Shown piece after piece: positions 32,925-41,527 of a DNA stretch of 64,000 nt. The stretch is from assembly GCF_014205015.1 (NCBI RefSeq), contig NZ_JACHMO010000001.1, forward strand, positions 7,626,001 to 7,690,000, written 5' to 3'. The notes beneath the pieces were generated by a model. The model worked only from the letters and a program-made list of their open reading frames with translations. It made no database searches and was not told the DNA's origin. Made by a program: the position numbers and the translations under genes. Positions within the stretch are counted from its first letter, which is position 1. Each line of letters begins with the position of its first letter. This DNA comes from Saccharothrix ecbatanensis. Its GTDB lineage: Bacteria; Actinomycetota; Actinomycetes; Mycobacteriales; Pseudonocardiaceae.

Positions 32925-33883
32925 GAGCGATCACCCAGGACGCGTACGGCGTCCCCGACGAAGTGCTGCGGCTCGGCGAGATAGGGAAGCCGACGGTCGG
33001 GGACGGCGAGGTCCTCGTGCACGTCCGGGCCGCCGCCGTCACCGGGACCGACTGGCACCTGGTGCGCGGCCTGCCCTACGCGGCACGGGTGGCCGTCGGG
33101 GTGCGGCGGCCGACGAACCGGGTGCCGGGGTTGGAGGTGGCCGGCACGGTCCAGGCCGTCGGCAAGGCGGTGACGACAGTCGAGGTCGGTGACGAGGTGT
33201 TCGGGTGGTGTGCCGGGGCGTTCTGCGAGTACGTCTCCGTGCCAGAGGGCCAGGTGACGGCCAAGCCCGCCAACCTCACGCCCGAACAGGCGGCAGCGGT
33301 GCCGATCGCCGGGTTCACGGCACTCCAGGCGGTCCGGGACAAGGGACGGATCGGCGCCCACGACAAAGTGCTGATCACCGGCGCTTCGGGGTGCGTCGGC
33401 ACGTACGCGGTCCAGCTGGCGAAGCACTACGGCGCCGAGGTGACGGCGGTGTGCAGCGCGGCGAAGGCGGCGATGGTCCGGGACCTCGGCGCGGACCACG
33501 TGCTCGACTACGCCGCCGGTCCGCTGACCGCGACAGGCTTCGACGTCGTCCTCGACATCTACGGCAACTCCCCGCTGCGCACCCTCAAGCGCCTCCTCAA
33601 GCCCGGCGGCACGGTCGTGTTCGTCGGTGGCACGGGCGGCCCGTGGTTCATGGGCACCGACCGGTGGATCCGCGCGATGGTCGTCGCCCCGTTCCTCGGC
33701 ATCAAGGCGCGGCCACTCGTCCACAAGGACCGCCTTGACGACCTGGTGCTGCTCCGCGAGCTCATCGAAGCCGGCAAGGTCACCCCCGTGCTGGACCGGA
33801 CCTACCCGCTGGCCGAGGCCGCCGCCGCGATCGAGGACATCCGCCACGGCCGCGTGCGCGGTCAGGCCGTCGTCACCCCGTAG
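32921..33883 (+). CDS. NAD(P)-dependent MDR oxidoreductase (quinone oxidoreductase-like)
   Basis: A 320-residue medium-chain dehydrogenase/reductase. It has the GroES-like N-terminal half (GEVLVHVRAAAVTGTDWHL), the cofactor fold motif GASGCVGTYAVQLAKHYGAEV near residue 147, and a C-terminal AAAAIEDIRHGRVRGQAVV. The structural zinc cysteines are absent, which points to the zinc-free quinone reductase subgroup. It overlaps the HTH gene by four bases and its 3' end overlaps the convergent beta-helix gene by 11 bases. Confidence 0.86.
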   Translation: MRAITQDAYGVPDEVLRLGEIGKPTVGDGEVLVHVRAAAVTGTDWHLVRGLPYAARVAVGVRRPTNRVPGLEVAGTVQAVGKAVTTVEVGDEVFGWCAGAFCEYVSVPEGQVTAKPANLTPEQAAAVPIAGFTALQAVRDKGRIGAHDKVLITGASGCVGTYAVQLAKHYGAEVTAVCSAAKAAMVRDLGADHVLDYAAGPLTATGFDVVLDIYGNSPLRTLKRLLKPGGTVVFVGGTGGPWFMGTDRWIRAMVVAPFLGIKARPLVHKDRLDDLVLLRELIEAGKVTPVLDRTYPLAEAAAAIEDIRHGRVRGQAVVTP

Positions 33884-35888
33884 TCCACGCCGAGGGCGCC
33901 GGCGGAGGCACGACCGGCGGGCGGTCGTCGCACGTGATCGTGTTCGGCAGCAGCCACGGCGCGAGCCAGCCGTCGTTGCCGCCGAGATCGCCCACCGCGA
34001 ACTCCGACCCCGCCGGGGTGAAGTGGAACGAACCGCAGTTGTTCACCGGCACCGCGCCGACGTTGCGCGCGTCCACGTTCTCGAACGTCGCCGACCCGGC
34101 CGACCGCGCGCTCACCACCGACGTCCCGGTCCCGTCCACCCGAACGTCCTTGAAGCGCACGCCGCTGATCGAGTGGAGATCCTTCACCGACCACTCGCTG
34201 ACGAACATGATCGCGTTGTACGTGTTGTCCAGGAAGTGGTTCCCCACCACCTGCACGTCCGCGTCGATGTCCCGCTCCAACGCGTAGAACCAGATCGCGC
34301 CGAGCCCGATCCGCCAGTTCAACTCGAACGTCCCGGCCCGCACAGTCGTGTTGTCCGTGACCAGAACCCGCCCGACGAACGGCTGCGCCCCGAACCGCGA
34401 CCCGAGCTGGATACCGCTGCCCTCCCGCACCGGGTCCGCCACGAGGTTGCCCACGACCGCGTTGTCCGCGCCGCCGTACAGCGCGATCCCGTTGGCCAGC
34501 ACGGGCGACTGCACGGTGTTCCGCTCGAACCGGTTGCCCGCGTTCTGCTGGTGCTCGGACCACATGGCCAGCCCGTCGTCACCCGTGTTGCGGATGAAGT
34601 TGTTGCGCACCAAAGAGCCCGTGACGCCCGTGTGGAAGTTCAGCGCGTCGGCGATCTGGTCGACCACGATGTTGTCGGTCACCCGCACGTTCGACATCGG
34701 CCCGTCGAACCACAGCCCGACCTTGGTGTGGTGGACGTAGAGCCCGTCGATGCTGGAATCGCTCATGGCGCCGCCGATCCCGTTGACCTGATCGGTGTCG
34801 ATGCGCTCCCGCACGTCCCCTTCCAGCGCGAACCCGCGAAGGTGGACGTTGCGACTGCCGCCCTCCGTCGCCGGCCGACCGTAGAAGCCGACCCCGGTGT
34901 GCGTGGAACCGTCCGGCGCGGGCGTCGGGAGCGCGACCGAGCGGCCCTTGATCACGGTGTGCCAGCTGCCCGCGCCTTCGATGGTCACGTCGTCCACCAC
35001 GATGTGCCGGTTGACCTGGAACGTCCCCGGCGGCACGTACACCGGGAGCCGGTGCCGCTTGGCGAACGCGATGGCGCGGTCGAACGCGGCGGCCGAGTCA
35101 CGTCGGCCCGTCGGGTCCGCGCCGAACCGCAGCACGTTGGCCGCGACCGGGTTGACGTGCGGCGCTCCGACCAGTTCGGAGTCGAGCAGGTCGATCACGG
35201 TCCACTCGGCGTTCGTGCCGGCGGGAGCGGTGAGCCGGACACGGTCGCCCGCTCGGTGCGTGCGACCGAGCATGAGGCGCTGCTCGTCGTAGAAGTGGCT
35301 GGGGCGGAACGGCTTCTGGATGACCGGCACGGGCGTGGTCTGGGACGGCACGCACGCGCACTCGGTGATCCACCAGTCCGGGTGCAGCAGGTCGGCGTTC
35401 GGGTCGTTGGTGAACGGGTACTGGTTGTACAGCCACGCGTACTGCGAGGTGAGCGTCATGGTCTTGCGGTGCTTGCCGTTCACCGTCACGTCGAGCGGCG
35501 CGGTGATCCCGCCGCCGGTCGGGGCGTCCGGGATGCTGTAGCGGACGGTGATCGCGTTGGCGGCCTTCGGCAGGGTGAACTCGACGTGCTCGCCGGGCGC
35601 GAGCCGGACCGCCTTCCGCCCGGACGCCTCGGACGGCAGCGTGTAGGCGGTGCGGTCGGGGCCGATGACCGTGCCGGTGGTGGGCACGTTCTCCGCTTCC
35701 TGCTCGAGGAACGCGACGTCCGCGCCCCGGCCCGCGACCAGCCCCGGGTCCAGCGCGGCCCGCGTCACGACCGGTGCCGGCGTGGCGTGGCCGTAGCCGG
35801 TGACAACGCCCATGCCGACCGTGACCGCCGCGCAGACCGCGATCCACCGTCCGACCCACCGTCCGACCCCGCTGGAGCTCCACGACAT
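33873..35888 (-). CDS. Secreted beta-helix (pectate-lyase-like) carbohydrate-active protein
   Basis: A 671-residue exported protein. A signal peptide covers about 1-34 (WIAVCAAVTVGMGVVTGYG). Residues 50-260 form a beta-sandwich region resembling a carbohydrate-binding module (LAPGEHVEFTLPKAANAITV). From about 265 a right-handed beta-helix begins with FGADPTGRRDSAAAFDRAI, followed by coils of the type VRVTDNIVVDQIADAL and VRNNFIRNTGDDGLA. This layout is seen in polysaccharide lyases and alpha-1,3-glucanase-like enzymes; the substrate is not clear. Start ATG 35888 is chosen for the signal peptide. Confidence 0.8.
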   Translation of the reverse strand: MSWSSSGVGRWVGRWIAVCAAVTVGMGVVTGYGHATPAPVVTRAALDPGLVAGRGADVAFLEQEAENVPTTGTVIGPDRTAYTLPSEASGRKAVRLAPGEHVEFTLPKAANAITVRYSIPDAPTGGGITAPLDVTVNGKHRKTMTLTSQYAWLYNQYPFTNDPNADLLHPDWWITECACVPSQTTPVPVIQKPFRPSHFYDEQRLMLGRTHRAGDRVRLTAPAGTNAEWTVIDLLDSELVGAPHVNPVAANVLRFGADPTGRRDSAAAFDRAIAFAKRHRLPVYVPPGTFQVNRHIVVDDVTIEGAGSWHTVIKGRSVALPTPAPDGSTHTGVGFYGRPATEGGSRNVHLRGFALEGDVRERIDTDQVNGIGGAMSDSSIDGLYVHHTKVGLWFDGPMSNVRVTDNIVVDQIADALNFHTGVTGSLVRNNFIRNTGDDGLAMWSEHQQNAGNRFERNTVQSPVLANGIALYGGADNAVVGNLVADPVREGSGIQLGSRFGAQPFVGRVLVTDNTTVRAGTFELNWRIGLGAIWFYALERDIDADVQVVGNHFLDNTYNAIMFVSEWSVKDLHSISGVRFKDVRVDGTGTSVVSARSAGSATFENVDARNVGAVPVNNCGSFHFTPAGSEFAVGDLGGNDGWLAPWLLPNTITCDDRPPVVPPPAPSAWTTG

Positions 35889-36022
35889 CGCCGACTCGTT
35901 TCTCTCGCGCTGGCAAGGCGTCGTGACCCTAGGTGGGCTGTGCGCCGCATCACAAGAGTTTGGCGGTGAATTACGTGAATCTGTCAACGAGTTGCGTAAT
36001 CAAGGTAGGGACTTGCGCAGGC

Positions 36023-36847
36023 TTACCGCAAAGACGAGCCCAACTCCGCCAACACCCCGTCGGTGAAGGGCGGCCACGCCGTCACGGCCCACCTGGCGAA
36101 CGGCCGATCGGTCAACACGACGCACGCAGCGCCCGCGTCCGGATCGACCCACAAGAACGTGCCGCTCTGCCCGAAATGCCCGAACGTCCGCGGTGAACTG
36201 GTCGCCCCCGTCCAGTGCGGCGACTTGGCCGCCCGGACCTCGAACCCCAGCCCCCAGTCATTGTTGTTCTGCAACCCGTACCCCGGCAGCACCCCGCGCA
36301 GCCCCGGGTACGCCACCGACGTCGCCTCCGCCACCAGCTCGGCCGACACCAGCTTCGGCGCCTGCACCTCGGCCGCGAACCGGACCAGGTCCGACACGGT
36401 CGACCACGCGCCCGCCCCGGCGTGGCCGTCCAACTTGGACGAACTCATGCCCAGCGGCCCGAACACCGCCTCCGCCAGGTACTCCGCGAACGGGATCTCG
36501 GTCGCCGTCTCCACGAAGTCCGCCAGCACCTGGAACCCGGTGTTGGAGTAGAGCCGCCTGGTGCCCGGTGCGGCCATCACATCGGCCGAGTCGAACGCCA
36601 ACCCGGACGTGTGCGCGATCAGGTGCCGCACCGTCGACCCCTCGGGCCCGGCCGGCTGGTCCCACTCGACCGCGCCCTCCTCCACCGCCACCAGCACGGC
36701 GTAAGAGGTCAGCAGCTTCGTCACCGATGCCAGCGGGAACCGGCGTTCGACCGGCCCGTGCGTGCCCAACACCTCGCCCCGCGCGTCGACCACGGCCGTC
36801 GCCACGGTCTCGACCGGCCACGATGACACCGCCTGCAAGCTCTCCAT
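36023..36847 (-). CDS. Serine hydrolase, class C beta-lactamase family
   Basis: A 274-residue penicillin-binding-protein-like hydrolase. The nucleophile motif SxxK is SVTK near residue 41 ([12 protein letters not shown]), the second motif is YSN in [10 protein letters not shown], and the late HFGQSGTF stands in for the KTG-type strand. Members include esterases and D-aminopeptidases rather than true beta-lactamases. The ATG at 36847 is 17 bases from the divergent RNase Z gene, so the two promoters are interleaved. Confidence 0.83.
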   Translation of the reverse strand: MESLQAVSSWPVETVATAVVDARGEVLGTHGPVERRFPLASVTKLLTSYAVLVAVEEGAVEWDQPAGPEGSTVRHLIAHTSGLAFDSADVMAAPGTRRLYSNTGFQVLADFVETATEIPFAEYLAEAVFGPLGMSSSKLDGHAGAGAWSTVSDLVRFAAEVQAPKLVSAELVAEATSVAYPGLRGVLPGYGLQNNNDWGLGFEVRAAKSPHWTGATSSPRTFGHFGQSGTFLWVDPDAGAACVVLTDRPFARWAVTAWPPFTDGVLAELGSSLR

Positions 36848-36864
36848 GCCGCAGACTCTGCCAT

Positions 36865-37752
36865 GTGTCACCACGTGAGCTGGTCGTGCTGGGCACCTCT
36901 AGCCAGGTGCCCACCCGCACCCGGAACCACAACGGCTACCTGCTGCGCTGGGACGCCGAAGGTTTCCTGTTCGACCCCGGCGACGGCACCCAGCGGCAGA
37001 TGGTGCGTGCGGGCGTCGCGGCGCACGACGTCACCAGGCTGTTCGTCACGCACTTCCACGGCGACCACTGCCTCGGCGTCCCCGGCGTCGTGCAGCGCAT
37101 GTCCCTCGACCGCGTCCCGCACACCGTGCACGCGCACTTCCCGGCCGAGGGGGCGGAGTACTTCGGGCGGCTTCGGCACGCCACCTCGTTCCACGACGTG
37201 GCCGACATCCGCGAGCACCCCGTCACCGAGCCCGGCGTGATCGCGGAGGGCGTGTTCGGCCGGCTCGAAGCCCGGCGACTTGACCACACGCTGCCCGCGT
37301 ACGGCTACCGCCTGGTCGAACCCGACGGCCGCACGATGGTCCCCGAACTGCTGGCGGCGCGCGGCATCCACGGCCCGGCGATCCGTGAGCTGCGACCGCC
37401 GCTGTTGGACGAGGTGAGCGTGCCGCGGCGGGGCCAGCGGTTCGCGTTCGTGATGGACACCCGGCTGTGTGACGGGGTGTTCGAGCTGGCCGACGGCGCC
37501 GACATGCTGGTCATCGAGTCGACATATCTGCACGTCGACGAACCGCTCGCGGTGGAGTACGGCCACCTCACCGCGCGTCAGGCGGCGACGGTCGCGGCCG
37601 AGTGCGGTGTGCGCAAGCTCGTCCTCACCCACTTCTCGCAGCGCTACACCGATCCGCGCCTGTTCCACGACGAGGCCGCCGCGGTGTTCGACGGCGAGAT
37701 CGTGGTGGCCGCCGACCTGGACCGCGTGCCACTACCCCGCCGGCGTTCGTGA
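36865..37752 (+). CDS. rnz: Ribonuclease Z
   Basis: A 295-residue tRNA 3'-processing endonuclease of the metallo-beta-lactamase fold. The metal motif is [10 protein letters not shown] near residue 60, preceded by the N-terminal [15 protein letters not shown] characteristic of RNase Z. Later histidine and aspartate ligands are in FVMDTR and [10 protein letters not shown], which are also family signatures. It removes the extra 3' sequence of pre-tRNAs, relevant here because two of the three complete tRNA genes lack encoded CCA. The GTG at 36865 has no ribosome site, suggesting a leaderless transcript. Confidence 0.9.
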   Translation: MSPRELVVLGTSSQVPTRTRNHNGYLLRWDAEGFLFDPGDGTQRQMVRAGVAAHDVTRLFVTHFHGDHCLGVPGVVQRMSLDRVPHTVHAHFPAEGAEYFGRLRHATSFHDVADIREHPVTEPGVIAEGVFGRLEARRLDHTLPAYGYRLVEPDGRTMVPELLAARGIHGPAIRELRPPLLDEVSVPRRGQRFAFVMDTRLCDGVFELADGADMLVIESTYLHVDEPLAVEYGHLTARQAATVAAECGVRKLVLTHFSQRYTDPRLFHDEAAAVFDGEIVVAADLDRVPLPRRRS

Positions 37753-37832
37753 ACCACCGGAATTGTCGGACCCCATCGGTAGAGTTAATGCAAGGGTTCC
37801 CCTTGAAGGGGACCTGCGCGGAGCTAACGGTG

Positions 37833-38756
37833 CTAGCGGAGCTGTTCGGATCCGGTCGAGAGGTTCCGGGTCTCGGCGGCCCACTGGTCGCGGACCAGGG
37901 AGTCGAGGTCCGACGACTCCGGTCGCCAGCCCAACGCCCGCAACCGCGTCGTGTCCGCACGCTGTTCGCGCACCTCACCGGGGTGCGCCGGCCGCCGCAC
38001 GACCGGCACCGGTCGGCCGGTCACCCGCTCCACCGCCGCCAGCACCTCGGCCACGCTCGCCGGCGTCGCACCGACGTTGAGCGCCGCATACCCCTCCCCA
38101 CACCGCTCCACCGCCGTCACGAACGCCCGCGCCACGTCCCGCACGTGCACGAAGTCCCGCACCGCCGACCCGTCGCCGAACACCTCCATCGACGCCGCCC
38201 GCCCGGCCGCCACCCCGCACGCCTTGGTGATCACGCGCGTGTCGTCGCGGTCCCCACCACCGGCGACGTTGAACAACCGCAGCGCCACCGCGCCCACCCG
38301 CCCCGTCGCGGCGGCCCACGCCAGCACGTCCTCGGCGGCGGCTTTCGAGGCCGCATAAGGGTTGGCCGGCGCACGTGGGCAGTCCTCGCCGATCACCGGC
38401 ACCCCGGCCGTCCCGTACACGCCGGCAGTGGACGCCAGCACGAACCGCGGCGGCGGCGACCGGAGCAAGTTCGGCGGCCGGAGCAAGTTCGGCGACCGGA
38501 GCAGGTTCAGCGACCGGAGCAGGTTCACCGTGCCGCCCACGTTCACGTCGTAGTACCGCACCGGGTCCTCGAACGACTCACGCACGCGGGCGACGGCCGC
38601 CAGGTGCACGACCGCGTCGACATCGCCGAAGTCCCCGACCCCGTCACGCGACCGGACATCACCCGTAAAGGGGATGGAGGTGTGACCGGCGGCCTTCAGC
38701 TCGGCCATGACCACTCGTCCGATGTAACCGGTGGCTCCGGTGACCAGCACGCGCAT
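37833..38756 (-). CDS. NAD-dependent epimerase/dehydratase with an internal repeat
   Basis: A 307-residue extended short-chain dehydrogenase of the GalE-like group. It has the Rossmann motif VTGATGYIGRVV at the N-terminus, the catalytic S...YxxxK in PANPYAASKAAAEDV, and the substrate domain LFNVAGGG, DFVHVRDVA. Residues about 95-120 contain four tandem copies of a NLLRSP-type hexapeptide, where the family normally has a short helix-turn before RFVLAST. The DNA is a 72-base tandem repeat. UDP-sugar epimerisation is likely but the substrate is not evident. Confidence 0.84.
   Translation of the reverse strand: MRVLVTGATGYIGRVVMAELKAAGHTSIPFTGDVRSRDGVGDFGDVDAVVHLAAVARVRESFEDPVRYYDVNVGGTVNLLRSLNLLRSPNLLRPPNLLRSPPPRFVLASTAGVYGTAGVPVIGEDCPRAPANPYAASKAAAEDVLAWAAATGRVGAVALRLFNVAGGGDRDDTRVITKACGVAAGRAASMEVFGDGSAVRDFVHVRDVARAFVTAVERCGEGYAALNVGATPASVAEVLAAVERVTGRPVPVVRRPAHPGEVREQRADTTRLRALGWRPESSDLDSLVRDQWAAETRNLSTGSEQLR
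38461..38532. repeat. 18-bp tandem repeat inside the epimerase gene
   Basis: Four in-frame units beginning CGGAGCAAGTTCGG or CGGAGCAGGTTCA. The units differ at a few positions, and each adds six residues (NLLRSP type) to the protein. Confidence 0.88.
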
Positions 38757-38851
38757 GGCGACATCCCAACACGGGGCCACCCGATCGACGGTCATCAACT
38801 GGGTGCAAATTGCCCCTAAAGGTGTGGACCGCTGGGGCCGATACAACCCAA

Positions 38852-39085
38852 GTGAGTTACCCCCATCCAGCCATGCACACGAGCATCGAGGGCGTTCTCG
38901 CTGAGTACGCCGTGCGCGAGGCCAAGAGGCAGCGGTTCCTGGAGACCGCGGCGGCCATCGTGGCCGCCGCGCCGCCGTCGGTCGACGACACGCTCTTCGG
39001 CCTCACGCTGCCGTTCCCCAAGGCCAAGGGGCCGCGTGCTTTCCTGAGCCGGGTTGACCAGGTACTTCGAGACGCCGCTCGATGA
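38852..39085 (+). CDS. Small hypothetical protein
   Basis: A 77-residue protein, mostly helical and Ala-rich (LAEYAVREAKRQRFLETAAAIV), with a short loop SVDDTLFGLTLPFPK. I do not recognise it. GTG 38852 is chosen because GATACA at 38840-38845 lies at the distance expected for a leaderless start; ATG 38873 is the alternative. It stands between the divergent epimerase gene and the ATP-grasp gene. Confidence 0.55.
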   Translation: MSYPHPAMHTSIEGVLAEYAVREAKRQRFLETAAAIVAAAPPSVDDTLFGLTLPFPKAKGPRAFLSRVDQVLRDAAR

Positions 39086-39235
39086 TCTCGCGCGGCCGTC
39101 CCTGAACCCATCGGCAAACTTCATCCGGAAGTTGCCCGACCGTGCTAGGCCGATCCCATCGCCTGCCTCTACAGTGCGTGACACCCGGCGCTCGCCGGCT
39201 GTCTCGTCTGCTTCTCATAAAGCGAGTTCTCGGCG

Positions 39236-40666
39236 ATGGATCATGTCCTCTCCGCGCTTCAAGCGCGCCTTGGCACCCTGTTCGGCGACCGGCTGGTCGT
39301 GCTCGCGGGCGGCACCCGGCTGAGTAATCGCGCCGGTGAGCTGCACCAGCTCGGCGCCCGCCACACACTCGTGCTGTCGACGGACGACCACGCGCCGTTG
39401 CACGATTCGGAAGTGGCCCGCTGGGTGCCGCTCGGCATCGCCGGCGGGTTCGTCGCGGTCGAGCAGAACCGGCTCACCCGGCTGCTGACATCGCCCAACC
39501 GCAAGGTGCGCGAGGTCCTGGAGGACTTCGACCCGCGCGGCGAGGCCGTGGTGATCAGCACCCCGTACGTGCACACCCCGGAGTTCGCGGGCCGGCCGGT
39601 GCTCAACGCCCGCCGCCCGGAGTGGGTCGAGCTGGAGAACAAGACCACCATCGACGGGCTGTGGGACGAGCTGTCCGCCCCGCGCGCGCCGGCCATCGTG
39701 CTCGACCTCGACTTCGAGGGCCTGTGGGCGGCGACCACGCGGCTCGACCGCGGCGCGGGCGTCGTCTGGTCCGGTGACGGCCCGGCGATCAACGGCGGCG
39801 CGAACTTCGTCCGCCGGGTGCGCGACCGGCAAGAGGCGCTGGACGCGTTCGAGGTGCTCGCGCCCAAGTGCGATTTCGTCCGGGTGATGCCGTTCCTGGA
39901 GGGCATCCCGGTGAGCGTGCACGGGATCGTGTTCCCGGACGGCACGGCGGTGCTGCGGCCGATCGAGATGGTCGTGCCGCGCCGCGCCGGTCAGGCCCGG
40001 TTCCTGTACGCGGGCTGCGCGTCGTACTACGACCCGCCCACGTGGATCCGCGAGGAGATGCGGAACCTGGCCCGCCGGGTCGGCGAACGGCTGCGCGAGA
40101 CGGTCGACTACCGCGGCACGTTCACCCTCGACGGGATCGCCACCGCCGACGGCTTCCTACCCACCGAGATCAACACCCGGTACGGCGGCGCGATGGTGTG
40201 CTTCGAGGACGCCCTCCCGCAGCTGCCCTTGGCTCTGGTCCAGGTCGCCCTGGTCGCCGGGCACGACCTCGGCGTGTCGTCCATCGAGTTCGAGGAGCTG
40301 CTGGTCTCGGCGGCCGACGACTACCGGCACGGCTCGGTCGGCGCGAACGTGCGCGCGGTTCAGCCGAACGAGATCGTGGAACGTCCGATCGTGTTCACCG
40401 AATGGTCGTGCCGGTTCGCGCACCCCGAGGAGACGCCGCACGGGTCGCTGCGGCTGCGCCCGTCACCGCTCGGCGCGCGGCTCGAGCTGGACTTCTACGC
40501 CGACCAGCTGCCGTTCGGCCGCCCGGTGGTGGCGCTGACCGTGGCCGCGTTCGCCCTCGCCGACCAGGAGTGGGGCACCGCGCTGGGTCCGCTGGAGCCG
40601 GCCGTGCCCGTCGCCGACGAGCAGGCCGCCGCCGCGGCCGCGGAGCCCACCGCCGTCACCGCGTGA
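39236..40666 (+). CDS. ATP-grasp-like protein
   Basis: A 476-residue protein whose middle and end resemble the ATP-grasp fold: ALDAFEVLAPKCDFVRVMPFLE and VDYRGTFTLDGIATADGFLPTEINTRYGG, where the acidic and asparagine residues would bind Mg-ATP. The N-terminal 120 residues (RLVVLAGGTRLSNRAGELHQLG) would be the pre-ATP-grasp domain. Such enzymes ligate a carboxylate to an amine. It is alone in its operon and its product is unknown. The C-terminus is an Ala-rich tail. Confidence 0.7.
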   Translation: MDHVLSALQARLGTLFGDRLVVLAGGTRLSNRAGELHQLGARHTLVLSTDDHAPLHDSEVARWVPLGIAGGFVAVEQNRLTRLLTSPNRKVREVLEDFDPRGEAVVISTPYVHTPEFAGRPVLNARRPEWVELENKTTIDGLWDELSAPRAPAIVLDLDFEGLWAATTRLDRGAGVVWSGDGPAINGGANFVRRVRDRQEALDAFEVLAPKCDFVRVMPFLEGIPVSVHGIVFPDGTAVLRPIEMVVPRRAGQARFLYAGCASYYDPPTWIREEMRNLARRVGERLRETVDYRGTFTLDGIATADGFLPTEINTRYGGAMVCFEDALPQLPLALVQVALVAGHDLGVSSIEFEELLVSAADDYRHGSVGANVRAVQPNEIVERPIVFTEWSCRFAHPEETPHGSLRLRPSPLGARLELDFYADQLPFGRPVVALTVAAFALADQEWGTALGPLEPAVPVADEQAAAAAAEPTAVTA

Positions 40667-41444
40667 TCGTCACGCCTTCCTGGTCGTCGCCGTACGCGGC
40701 CAGGAAGGCGTACCGGTAGCCCATGATCTGCAACGTCACCTCGGGCGGCTGGTTGGGCGGGTACGCCTTGTCCCGGTAGGCGCGCAGCAGTTCCGGGTGG
40801 CACTGAGCGGTGGCGCGCAGCAGCGCGGGCGTGACCTCGTCGTCGTCCACGAGGTGCAGCAGCACCCGTGCGGCCAACGCCAGCAGCCGAGGCGAGCGGT
40901 CCGCGGACGCGAGGGCGTCCGCGACGTCCACCACGTGCCGCGGCACGACCTCGGGCACCGCGATGGCCAACGCCATCGAGCACGCCACCTTCGCGCCCGC
41001 CAACGCCTCGAAGACCTTGTGCGCGCCCTTGGCGACCTCGTACCTGGTCTGCGTGATCCAGTCCGGTGGACGGCGCGGCAGTTCGCGCCCGAGCGCGTTC
41101 CACCGGCGCCGGGTGCGCTTGCCGCCGTCGGTGAAACCCGCGCCGGCCAGCGCCATCGCGGCCAACATGAAAATCACCCGATCGCGGCTGTCCGCGGGCA
41201 CCCGGTAGCTCGCGCCCATCTCGATCAGGAACGGCACCGCCCACACGCTCGCCTCGGACACGGTGTCGTCCACCAGCAACCGGTCGGCCAGCGCCTGACA
41301 GGCGACCTCACGGGTCACGCGCTCGCCGTGCACGACCCTGCGCATCAGGTCGTCCACGCCGGCCCCGTGGGCCAGCACCGACCAGGGCATGTCCTCCAGT
41401 CCACGCAACGGGTCCGGCCGTTGCCACGCAGGTGGGAGATCCAT
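40656..41444 (-). CDS. Helical-repeat protein of unknown function
   Basis: A 262-residue soluble protein, largely alpha-helical with an Ala/Leu pattern like HEAT repeats (VPFLIEMGASYRVP, LLALAARVLLHLVDDDEV). It begins MDLPPAWQRPDPLRGLEDMP. I cannot assign a family. ATG 41444 is preferred to a TTG nine bases upstream. Its 3' end overlaps the convergent ATP-grasp gene by 11 bases. Confidence 0.62.
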   Translation of the reverse strand: MDLPPAWQRPDPLRGLEDMPWSVLAHGAGVDDLMRRVVHGERVTREVACQALADRLLVDDTVSEASVWAVPFLIEMGASYRVPADSRDRVIFMLAAMALAGAGFTDGGKRTRRRWNALGRELPRRPPDWITQTRYEVAKGAHKVFEALAGAKVACSMALAIAVPEVVPRHVVDVADALASADRSPRLLALAARVLLHLVDDDEVTPALLRATAQCHPELLRAYRDKAYPPNQPPEVTLQIMGYRYAFLAAYGDDQEGVTITR

Positions 41445-41527
41445 GGCGGGCAACGTACGCGATTCCGGCCGTCGGTACCGGTGGGATCACTCGCCGGTGG
41501 GTCGCGTGACCGCCGTACGATCACGCG

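Noticed and set aside
33627..35969. A 780-residue plus-strand frame opposite the beta-helix gene
   Set aside because: Its composition (Arg/Val/His/Asp alternation) is that of an antisense frame; the minus strand has a signal peptide and beta-helix coils.
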